Assembly: GCA_016787085.1 (NCBI GenBank)
Contig: JAEUVJ010000018.1
Span: forward strand, 62,001 to 126,000
From: Chitinophagaceae bacterium
Lineage (GTDB): Bacteria; Bacteroidota; Bacteroidia; Chitinophagales; Chitinophagaceae
DNA: 64,000 bases
Reading direction: 5' to 3'
The translations under genes and the position numbers were made by a program. Positions 34,483-42,661 of the stretch are shown in pieces. The stretch's first letter is position 1. Each line of letters starts with the position of its first letter. The notes below the pieces were generated by a model, which saw only the letters and a program-made list of their open reading frames with translations, was not told where the DNA came from and searched no databases.

Positions 34483-36303
34483 ATGACATTACAATCACCA
34501 CTTACCATCCTGCGGAAACTTGACAGGAAGATCTTTTTTCTTTTACTGTTTGGCTACCAGTTTCTTTTTATTTTCCAGGGTGCTGACCTGGCCGATGCCG
34601 GTTTTTATGGTGTTTTCTACCAGCAGATATTCACCGACCCCGAATCGGTACAATATAATTTCATGTTCTGGTTCTCCGGTATTGCCGGAGGGATATTCAA
34701 TAAGCTATTCGCCTTTACCGGGATACTGGGATTACGAATCCTGGCCGTGGTGACGACGACTGCTTCGATCATTGTCATTTACAAGTTGCTGCGCAATTAT
34801 TTAGACAGGGGAAGTTTGCGACTGGGCATGATACTGGCGCTCCTGTTTTTAAGTAATAACCCCAAAGAGTTTCATTATAATACGCTGGCCGTTTTCTTAT
34901 ATGCCTGCACTGTTTATTTTCTTTTTACTGGCATAAAAGAACACAAGCTTTGGCGAATCGGGTTGAGTGGCATGTTCATTTCACTAAATGCCTTTACCCG
35001 GCTTCCCAATGTATTGCAGCTAGGCCTGGGTATTGCCATTTTATATTACGGGTACCTGAACCGGGTCGCTATCCGGAAACAATTGCTGCAGATACTGGCA
35101 CTGGCTGGCGGTTTTCTGATCGCTACCGGTGGTGTATTGGTGGCGATGAAGCTGCTTGGCCATCTTGACATCTTCATCAATGCGGTGAAAGTGGTATTCG
35201 TCATGGGCAAAGGCGGTCATGCTGAAAGCCAATACGGGATATTCAAACTGCTGCAGCAATCGTTTGCTACTTATTTTTCTTCGCTGAAATATACATTGAT
35301 CATTTTCTGTTTCGTGATCATCCTTATCGTGTGCATGAATGTTGTGAAGAAGCAGTTCCCCCGGCTGACGCCGGCCCTGAAAATTTTTCAATACATCCTG
35401 TTTGCCGGATTTTTATACTGGCTGATAAAGGATAAGTTAGATAATTCTGTTCTGCTGTATCTCTATGCCGGCATCACGATGATCGTTTCTGCCGTTATAC
35501 TGGCTACCAGCAAGAATAGCAAGGTGAAAACGATTCTGCTGATGGGATGCTATATCCTGGTCGTCTATCCTTTTGGCAGCTCGGCAGGTTTATTCACAGT
35601 GGGTTTTCATACTTTCTGGATAGCGCTTCCGATCGTAGTGGACTATGTATATGGCACTCATCTGATCAAAAATGATTTTGCGATCAGCAATAAAGGACTG
35701 GTATCGCAATTTAATTTTGCTATTACGGCAAACCAGTTGCACAAACTGAGGAACTATGGTGTCGTGCTGGCCATCATCGCCTGCCTGTTCTTTGCTTATT
35801 ATTATCCTTACTTCGATAAAAAGGACCGGTCAAAGATGTTTGCACGGATCAGCAATAAAAAGATGAGGTGGATATTCACTTCTCCGGAACGGGCGCAGAT
35901 CATCAACGAACTGATCGAGGAAAGCCATAAGTATGTAAAACCCGGTGATAAAGTACTGGCCTATGATTGTATCCCCATGTACCACTACCTGACGGATACC
36001 AAACCCTATATGCGGAACCCCTGGCCCTATTTATACGAACCCGGTATTTTCAAATCAGAGCTTGACCTGGCAAGAAGCAGGGATACCACTTTGCCGGTAG
36101 TTATTTTCCAGAAAATAAAGACCATGGGCAGCGGCAGTGACTGGCCTTCTGCCTCATCCATGCAAGATGAAGAATGGAACCAGCGCAATAAGAACCGGAA
36201 CGGGTATATCCAGGAGTTTTTGCAAAACAATCAGTATAAAGAAGTGTGGAGCAACCTGATCTTCAAAATATATATCCCGCAGGAAGCATCGCCGGCGCCC
36301 TGA
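34483..36303 (+). CDS. Multi-pass membrane protein, probable GT-C-type glycosyltransferase
   Basis: 606 residues with about 11-12 predicted membrane helices in the first 440 residues and a C-terminal soluble part (about 455-606). The first outer loop carries acidic residues (GADLADAGFYGVFYQQI), where GT-C enzymes such as ArnT/PMT place a catalytic Asp; the next loop is aromatic-rich (YNFMFWFSG). The soluble part has AYDCIPMYHYLTDTKPYMRNP. I cannot match a named family with certainty; a dolichyl-P-mannose-mannosyltransferase-like or GtrII-like protein is the best guess. It is divergent from an operon that should make and flip a lipid-linked amino sugar, and a GT-C enzyme would be the missing last step. 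That link is inference from position. Confidence 0.65.
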   Translation: MTLQSPLTILRKLDRKIFFLLLFGYQFLFIFQGADLADAGFYGVFYQQIFTDPESVQYNFMFWFSGIAGGIFNKLFAFTGILGLRILAVVTTTASIIVIYKLLRNYLDRGSLRLGMILALLFLSNNPKEFHYNTLAVFLYACTVYFLFTGIKEHKLWRIGLSGMFISLNAFTRLPNVLQLGLGIAILYYGYLNRVAIRKQLLQILALAGGFLIATGGVLVAMKLLGHLDIFINAVKVVFVMGKGGHAESQYGIFKLLQQSFATYFSSLKYTLIIFCFVIILIVCMNVVKKQFPRLTPALKIFQYILFAGFLYWLIKDKLDNSVLLYLYAGITMIVSAVILATSKNSKVKTILLMGCYILVVYPFGSSAGLFTVGFHTFWIALPIVVDYVYGTHLIKNDFAISNKGLVSQFNFAITANQLHKLRNYGVVLAIIACLFFAYYYPYFDKKDRSKMFARISNKKMRWIFTSPERAQIINELIEESHKYVKPGDKVLAYDCIPMYHYLTDTKPYMRNPWPYLYEPGIFKSELDLARSRDTTLPVVIFQKIKTMGSGSDWPSASSMQDEEWNQRNKNRNGYIQEFLQNNQYKEVWSNLIFKIYIPQEASPAP

Positions 36304-36315
36304 TGCGTTTTGAAC

Positions 36316-39300
36316 TTATTTCCTTATTAAAGTAGTTGTTCCTTTCAGCGAGTATTTCACTTTGGTATCGCGGTGGGTATAGTTCAGTGTCCAGACATAT
36401 ACAGTAGTGGCCTGCATGATGCCATTCACCCGGCCATCCCATTTCCTTGTCCAGTCCCTGGAATGAAAGACGAGTTGCCCCCATCGGTTAAATACTTTGA
36501 AATCGAGGTTATCGGCCTTAAAAGCATTTAACGGGTATAGATGATCGTTCAACCCGTCACCGTCAGGAGTAAACGCAGTAGGTACGGCTATGGTGCAGCC
36601 TCCGAATACTTTTACATTCTTTGTAATGCTGGTGCGGCAACCGAGGTTATTGCTTACTGTCAGCGTAACGGGATATAATGTTTCTGTGCCGGTAGAAGGG
36701 TAGGTCTGCAGCGGAGGCGATGACAGGGAACTGCTGTTGCCATTGCCAAAACTCCATTGCCAGTTATCAATCTGACCTGTACTCATATCAGTAAACGATG
36801 CCGTATCATCGGGACAGATCATATCCGGGCCGGTAAAATCCGCTGCAACTTTATTATCTAAAACAATATTTTCCGTGTGGCTGTCTGTACATATGCCATT
36901 CGATACATTTAGCTGTACCTGGTTCTGGCTGGATGCAGAGAAGCTTTGTGTAAAGGAGGGTGATGTGCCCGCAGGCGAGCCATTGACCGTCCATGCCCAT
37001 TGATTGACGTTATTGCGACCGTCGTGGGTAAAGGTGATCTCGTCCGTTTCACAATCATATATCACCTGGTATTGAAAAACAGCGGAGACGGTATCGCCGG
37101 CAGTAAATGCTAATGTGTTAGCAGGTGTTGCACGATAACATTCACTGAGTAAAGTATTGCCATCACTGCCGCTTACCAATTGCAACTGGTAATTGCCGCC
37201 TGTGACAACCGGTGCAGCAAGAATAATATCAATTTGCCTGGTTAATCCGTTGGCATCACATACACCCGATGCGGATACAACAGTTACAGGAGCAGGCCCT
37301 GAAACTATAAAATCACTTCCATTGGATGCAATGGATGCACAGCGGATAGGATCATCTAATATCAATCGCAGCGAAGAGGGTGAACAGGCTACCGGAACAA
37401 GACTGTCCATCGGAACAGGCGGTACATCCGGAACGTTGAAAGCAGTGAAATCGCCAACCAGTATATAGCGGTTGCAATTACCCCTGATCGTATTGCCATC
37501 TGAACCGTTTTGTATCAATAACTGGTAGGTGCCGCTTACTGTGATCGGTGCGGCCAGTTGGATAGAAATGGTCTGGAGGTTTGGATTGACATTGCATTGT
37601 CCGCCGGCTGAAGAAATCACAACAGCAGATGGTCCCGTAATAATGAATTCACTTCCATCCGGAGAAATGGAGGTACAATCGAGCGGATCATTGGTATAGC
37701 TGAGAGTGATAAAGGCAGGGGCACATGAAACAGGTGAAACCGTCCCGATCGGGTAAGGAGGTTGCGCAGCTAATGTAAATGTTGTCATGCTTCCGGCAGT
37801 CACCATCCTGTTGCATGGACCGACCAATGTATTACCATCTGAGCCTGTTGTTATCTCTACCTGGTAAGTACCGCTTACCAAAACAGGAGTTGCAAATTGA
37901 ATGGTGATAGTATTGGTTTCACCATTTGTGCAGTTGACTGCCGATGCGGAAGCAATGGCTACAGCGGAAGGGCCCGTTACAATAAAATCTGATCCGTTCG
38001 CTGCCACAGAATTACAATTGACTGGTTCCGCAAAAGTCAGCGTAACAGATTGGGGAGTGCAAGGCGGTGGCGTAATAGTTCCCATGGCAATGGCCGGCTG
38101 CACGGCAAGTGTAAAGGGGGAACTATTACCGGCTGTTACCTGCCGGTTACATTGCCCCACAATTGTATTACCATCGGTACCGATAGCTGCCTGCACCTGG
38201 TAATTGCCGCCTGTAAGTATTGGTGCGGAAAGCTGAAGTGTGATAGTATTTGTTTCGCCAATGCTGTTGCAATTGACTGCGGTGGCGGATGTGATCGTCA
38301 CCGTGGCAGGTCCGGTTACAATAAAATCGCTGCCATTAGCGGCAATGGAGTTGCATAGGACAGGATCGGGGAAAGTCAATGTAACCGAAGTTGGCAAACA
38401 GGATGGAGGAGTGACTGCACCCATTGGCAGCGGGCTTTGCGCATTCACAGTAAAAGGAATAGTACTTCCGCTCAGAATGCCGGTGCCGCAGTTATCCAGT
38501 AATGTGTTGCCATCAGAGCCGTTCATCATCGTGACCGTATAGTTGCCCGGGGCAAGGGGTGCTGAAAAAACGATTCTTACCGAATCCATATCAAAACTGC
38601 TGCTGCAGCCGAACCCGGTAACCGATGCAATGGTAGCACCGGCTACGGAAAAATCACTTCCATTTGCTGCGAGACTGTTACAGCGTATTGCTTTGTTGAA
38701 GCGAATTATGACTTCGGTACCGCTGCAATTGACTGAAGCACCCTGGAATGTAGGTAACAGGGGATCGGTGATGACGGCGGTCCCTCCGGTAAAGGTGAGT
38801 GAATATCCTTGTTGTGAAGCGCTCCAGTTACTGGCCATCAACAAATATTCCCTGCCGGCGTTTATACTGATCAGGCTGCTGAAATTAGGCGTACCACCAG
38901 CGCAATGCCGTAACCCGTTGGTATTATTGGAAGCTCCTGTATTACCGGGTGTAGCTGACCAGTTCTCAGCAATATTCAAAGATGCGACCGTGTAAATATC
39001 ATTTGGGTTCCGGTTGGTGATATCAAAAAGGACCCAGTCGTAATCATCGTTATTGTTGACAGGATCAAGAATGAAGCCGAGAGTACCGGAAGTATAACAG
39101 GTAAACCTGTACCAGAACGGGTTAACATCCGCATATTGACCGCCGTTACAGCTTGTAGGGATAGGAGTGCCACCACAAATAGGGACATTGTTCTGTACAA
39201 AAGTAGAGGTTCCGCAAACCGGGAAGGCTGTAGGGGGAGTTTGGCCAAGAGTGGTGCAGGGTTGAGCCATACCGGCAATGCAGCAAAGCATTATCATCAA

Positions 39301-39327
39301 CAAAAGAAGAATGTTCTTTGATCTCAT
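36316..39327 (-). CDS. Large T9SS type B surface protein with five tandem Ig-like repeats
   Basis: 1003 residues. A signal peptide ends at IAGMAQ. An N-terminal domain (about 22-195) has several Cys and CTTLGQTPPTAFPVCGTSTF. Five tandem repeats of about 100 residues follow (roughly 200-718). Each has a Cys followed by a variant of NGSDFIVTGP, a strand region ending in GNYQ, and GSDGNTL with a second Cys, suggesting one disulfide per repeat. Two PKD-like domains come next (WAWTVNGSPAG, WQWSFGNGNS). The last 95 residues are the gliding-motility-associated C-terminal domain (VPTAFTPDGDGLND, FKVFNRWGQLVF, GTTTLIRK) for T9SS export. Its neighbour is a paralog with two repeats. Likely a long surface stalk; function unknown. 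Confidence 0.9.
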   Translation of the reverse strand: MRSKNILLLLMIMLCCIAGMAQPCTTLGQTPPTAFPVCGTSTFVQNNVPICGGTPIPTSCNGGQYADVNPFWYRFTCYTSGTLGFILDPVNNNDDYDWVLFDITNRNPNDIYTVASLNIAENWSATPGNTGASNNTNGLRHCAGGTPNFSSLISINAGREYLLMASNWSASQQGYSLTFTGGTAVITDPLLPTFQGASVNCSGTEVIIRFNKAIRCNSLAANGSDFSVAGATIASVTGFGCSSSFDMDSVRIVFSAPLAPGNYTVTMMNGSDGNTLLDNCGTGILSGSTIPFTVNAQSPLPMGAVTPPSCLPTSVTLTFPDPVLCNSIAANGSDFIVTGPATVTITSATAVNCNSIGETNTITLQLSAPILTGGNYQVQAAIGTDGNTIVGQCNRQVTAGNSSPFTLAVQPAIAMGTITPPPCTPQSVTLTFAEPVNCNSVAANGSDFIVTGPSAVAIASASAVNCTNGETNTITIQFATPVLVSGTYQVEITTGSDGNTLVGPCNRMVTAGSMTTFTLAAQPPYPIGTVSPVSCAPAFITLSYTNDPLDCTSISPDGSEFIITGPSAVVISSAGGQCNVNPNLQTISIQLAAPITVSGTYQLLIQNGSDGNTIRGNCNRYILVGDFTAFNVPDVPPVPMDSLVPVACSPSSLRLILDDPIRCASIASNGSDFIVSGPAPVTVVSASGVCDANGLTRQIDIILAAPVVTGGNYQLQLVSGSDGNTLLSECYRATPANTLAFTAGDTVSAVFQYQVIYDCETDEITFTHDGRNNVNQWAWTVNGSPAGTSPSFTQSFSASSQNQVQLNVSNGICTDSHTENIVLDNKVAADFTGPDMICPDDTASFTDMSTGQIDNWQWSFGNGNSSSLSSPPLQTYPSTGTETLYPVTLTVSNNLGCRTSITKNVKVFGGCTIAVPTAFTPDGDGLNDHLYPLNAFKADNLDFKVFNRWGQLVFHSRDWTRKWDGRVNGIMQATTVYVWTLNYTHRDTKVKYSLKGTTTLIRK

Positions 39328-39408
39328 AAGTCAGCGTTGAACCAATAGCAGAACCGAATTTCGGTAAAAAAGCTATACCGGCCCGCTATTCTTATAAGTA
39401 CTTATCGG

Positions 39409-41439
39409 TTATCGGATCAGCGTGGTTGTTCCTTTCTGGAAAACGGGCTGGCCTGTAGATATATGTGTGTATTTCAGGAACCAGACAAACACTCCCGGCG
39501 CCTGCGGAATGCCATTGATCTTTCCATTCCATTTTTCCTGCCAGTTGCGGGTGGAGAATACCAATTGCCCCCAGCGGTTATATACTTTGAACTCGAGATC
39601 TTTCGCTTTTAAAGCATTATTGGGATAAAGAAAATCATTCAACCCATCACCATTGGGAGTAAAGGCAGATGGTACGGCAATAAAACAGTTATTCAACACC
39701 CTTAACTGTTTACTGATGCTGTCTGTACAGCCGAGTGTATTATTGGTGACCCTCAGTTTAATGATGTAATAAGACTCAATATTGTTTTGCGGGAACTGTA
39801 CCGGGGGAGGGTTCTGTAATGTACTGGAAGCTATGTTGCCAAAACTCCACTGCCAGTTGTCAATCAGGCCGGCACTGGTATCTTTTGCGATGAACAGGTC
39901 TTCGGGACAGATCACATCCGGCATGTCAATACCGGCGATCACTTCATTATCCATCATAATGGTCTGTTGCGAGGAATCGCTGCAAATGCCATTGGTCACG
40001 ATCAGCTCAGCAGTATTGGTACTGGTAGCCGGAAATATGATCGTATGGGTTTGCGTGGTAACATGAACGCTGTCATTGAATGTCCAGTTCCATTTGTTCA
40101 CACCGTTGGCTCCATCATGCGAAAAGACTAAAGTATTCTGACGACAGCCTAACTGTGCCAGGTAACTAAAGTTTGCCGATACGGTATCCACTGTGTTGAA
40201 AGGCAAGGAATGCTGCGGCATGGGGATATTACATTCATCAATGACGGTACTGCCATCAGTGCCGGCTCTTAAGGTGAGTGTATAATTCCCCTGGGTGTAA
40301 ATGGGTGATGCAAACTTTACCGTGATATAATCACTCAGGCCATTGATACAGTTACCGGCAGCACTGATGACAGTAACCGGGGATGGACCAACCACGGTGA
40401 AATCACTTCCGTTCGGTGCAATGCTATTACAGGCAACCCTTTTCGGGAAATAGATCCTAACACTATCCGGTGCACACTTCGGAGTTCCGATACTGTCGGC
40501 AAAAATGGGTTGTGGTATTGCATAAAAAAATGCGGCCTGTTCAGCAGGGATGGCCCTGTTGCAATTATCCAATAGCGAATTACCATCTGTGCCGTTGCCA
40601 ATTACCAATTGGTAATTACCATTTGGCAGCGCTGATGCCAGTGTGATCGTGACCTCATCAAAATCAAATGCAGAAGAACAGGTTGTAGTAACGGCTGAGG
40701 CCACTGTGGTCACAGCAGGCAGGAGGCTGAATTCGCTGCCTGTCGTGGTAAGACTGTTACACCTCATTTTCTTATTTAGCTTCACCCGTATGGTCAGGCC
40801 GTCGCAATCAGGTTTGGCGCTCATCAAATGCGGATCAGTGGGATCTGTGATCACGGCAGTACCTCCGCCAAAATTTAACGTGTACCCGCTTTGTCCATCG
40901 GTAAAATGGCTCACCATCAGCAAATATTCATGCCCGAGTATCAACTGCGGCATTCTCGCAAAAGTGGGGCGGTTATCATTGGGATCAGAACCACATTGAA
41001 TAAAGTTCACCCCATTGCCGGAAGCTCCGGTGGCTCCATAGGTACCTGCCCAGTTACCGGTTACGATCAAAGAAGTGTCCGTAAAGATATCTTCGGGATT
41101 ACGGCCGGTGATATCCCAAAGCTGCCAGTCATAATCTTCATTCTGCGCCAGCGGGTTAATGATAAATCCCAGGGTGCCTGCGGTATAGCAGGTGAATTTG
41201 TAAAAGAAGGGATTTTTATTGGCATACCCGGCGCTGCCGGTGCCTGAACAACCGGGAACATACAAATTGTTGGTATTGCAGAGCGGAACGGTGGACTGTG
41301 TAAACGTACTGGTACCGCAAACGGGAAAAGCCGTAGAGGGGGTCTGGCCAAGGGTGGTACAGGGCTGGGCAATTATCGCTGAAAACGGGAACAGGATAAG
41401 GATCAGCAGAGGTATAATGACAGTTCTGAGTAAAGCCAT
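39409..41439 (-). CDS. T9SS type B surface protein with two tandem Ig-like repeats (paralog of upstream-numbered neighbour)
   Basis: 676 residues from the ATG at 41439, which directly precedes a signal peptide ending FSAIIAQ; an ATG at 41475 would add 12 residues. The N-terminal domain starts with CTTLGQTPSTAFPVCGTSTF, nearly identical to the 1003-residue paralog. Only two of the Cys-bounded repeats are present (NSLTTTGSEFSLLP and NSIAPNGSDFTVVGP blocks). PKD-like domains (WNWTFNDSV, WQWSFGNIAS) and the C-terminal sorting domain (VPSAFTPNGDGLND, FKVYNRWGQLVF, GTTTLIR) follow. The gap between the two genes is 81 bases on the same strand, so they may be one transcript. Probably exported by T9SS. 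Confidence 0.9.
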   Translation of the reverse strand: MALLRTVIIPLLILILFPFSAIIAQPCTTLGQTPSTAFPVCGTSTFTQSTVPLCNTNNLYVPGCSGTGSAGYANKNPFFYKFTCYTAGTLGFIINPLAQNEDYDWQLWDITGRNPEDIFTDTSLIVTGNWAGTYGATGASGNGVNFIQCGSDPNDNRPTFARMPQLILGHEYLLMVSHFTDGQSGYTLNFGGGTAVITDPTDPHLMSAKPDCDGLTIRVKLNKKMRCNSLTTTGSEFSLLPAVTTVASAVTTTCSSAFDFDEVTITLASALPNGNYQLVIGNGTDGNSLLDNCNRAIPAEQAAFFYAIPQPIFADSIGTPKCAPDSVRIYFPKRVACNSIAPNGSDFTVVGPSPVTVISAAGNCINGLSDYITVKFASPIYTQGNYTLTLRAGTDGSTVIDECNIPMPQHSLPFNTVDTVSANFSYLAQLGCRQNTLVFSHDGANGVNKWNWTFNDSVHVTTQTHTIIFPATSTNTAELIVTNGICSDSSQQTIMMDNEVIAGIDMPDVICPEDLFIAKDTSAGLIDNWQWSFGNIASSTLQNPPPVQFPQNNIESYYIIKLRVTNNTLGCTDSISKQLRVLNNCFIAVPSAFTPNGDGLNDFLYPNNALKAKDLEFKVYNRWGQLVFSTRNWQEKWNGKINGIPQAPGVFVWFLKYTHISTGQPVFQKGTTTLIR

Positions 41440-41508
41440 GCAGCGGTATATAAATTTTTCCAGGTACAATGACAACGAAATGTATGGTTTCGTTGCCTCC
41501 GGCGATCG

Positions 41509-42612
41509 TTAGCTGAGGTGGTAGCGTTTGCCCGGTAAAGATACGACTACATTCTGCAATTCAAGACTTAGTATGGCAGCGGCTACGGCGCTGCTGCTCA
41601 GCCCGCTTTTCAGGTTGATCTCATCTATATGCACGGTCTCTCTTTCATTCAGTATGCCGGTGATGACCTTTTCATCCGGGGTGAGTTCAATAAACAATTC
41701 CTTTTGTTTTTTCCCCTTTTCTTTCCGGGTAGTTTCCTCCCAGTTCATTATCTCTATCAGTTCCTGTGCGTCGGTCAGCAACACCGCTTTATTGTTTTTG
41801 ATAAGATAATTGCAGCCGCCGCTTTTGCTATCGGTCACTTTTCCGGGAAAAGCAAACACATCCTTATTGTAACCGTTCGCCAGTTCAGCAGTGATCATGC
41901 TGCCGCCTTTGATGCCTGTTTCGATGACAATAGTGGCATCGCTTATGCCTGCTACTATCCGGTTGCGGGTAGGGAAATTATGTTTATCGGGTTTGGTCTT
42001 GCTTCTGAATTCAGTCAGCAATCCTCCTTTCTCTTTGATCATATCTTTTGCCAACCCTGCATGCTGGGTGGGATAAACCTGGTCTAATCCGTGAGCCAGT
42101 ACACCGATGGTGGGCAGGTTGTTCTTTAATGAGGCCTTATGGGCAATGGCATCAATGCCATAAGCCAGTCCGCTTACTACAGTTACCTGCAACTCGGCAA
42201 GATCAGCGATCAGGTTTTCCGTTACCTGCTTGCCATAGTCGGTGTGACTTCTTGTGCCGATCACCGCAATGATCTTTGAAGCATTCAGGTCTGCTTCACC
42301 TTTATAATAAAGAAGGGTGGGAGAGTCGTAACAATTCAGCAGGCGTTTTGGATATGCAGCATCGGTAATGAACAGGGGTGTGATCCTGTATTTTTCAATA
42401 AAGGCAAGCTCTTCTTCCGCGGTACTGAAGTCATCAAAATCTTTGATATTGCCGGCCCTGATGCTGCCGATGCCCTCCATTTTTTCCAGGTCAGTTCGTC
42501 TGGCTTTGAAGACCTCGGCTGGTTCGTATTGCTGCAATAATATCTTGGCCTGTACAGGCCCGATGTTATGAATAAGGGTTAAGGCGATCTGGTATAGCAG
42601 GTCTTTATTCAT
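41509..42612 (-). CDS. dprA: DNA-processing protein DprA
   Basis: 367 residues from the ATG at 42612; a frame extension to 42654 adds 14 residues that look like leader. An N-terminal helix-hairpin-helix/SAM-like region contains NIGPVQAKILL. The Rossmann-like DprA domain has VVSGLAYGIDAIAHKASL and ETGIKGGSMITAELA, the family's signature segments, followed by FAFPGKVTDSKSGGCNYLI. A C-terminal winged helix (residues about 305-367) ends the protein. DprA loads RecA on incoming single-stranded DNA during natural transformation. Its stop lies shortly before the T9SS paralog; the OmpA-type gene ends 50 bases upstream. No other competence genes are adjacent, though a secreted helix-hairpin-helix protein lies about 5 kb away. 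Confidence 0.95.
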   Translation of the reverse strand: MNKDLLYQIALTLIHNIGPVQAKILLQQYEPAEVFKARRTDLEKMEGIGSIRAGNIKDFDDFSTAEEELAFIEKYRITPLFITDAAYPKRLLNCYDSPTLLYYKGEADLNASKIIAVIGTRSHTDYGKQVTENLIADLAELQVTVVSGLAYGIDAIAHKASLKNNLPTIGVLAHGLDQVYPTQHAGLAKDMIKEKGGLLTEFRSKTKPDKHNFPTRNRIVAGISDATIVIETGIKGGSMITAELANGYNKDVFAFPGKVTDSKSGGCNYLIKNNKAVLLTDAQELIEIMNWEETTRKEKGKKQKELFIELTPDEKVITGILNERETVHIDEINLKSGLSSSAVAAAILSLELQNVVVSLPGKRYHLS

Positions 42613-42661
42613 TTCTCCATGCTGCAGAGAAATAAATATAAAGAATTTAAACAAGGGTGAA

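Noticed and set aside
36316..39327. CRISPR-like periodicity
   Set aside because: The repeating signal is protein-level (about 100-residue Ig-like repeats), with no short identical DNA repeats or spacers.
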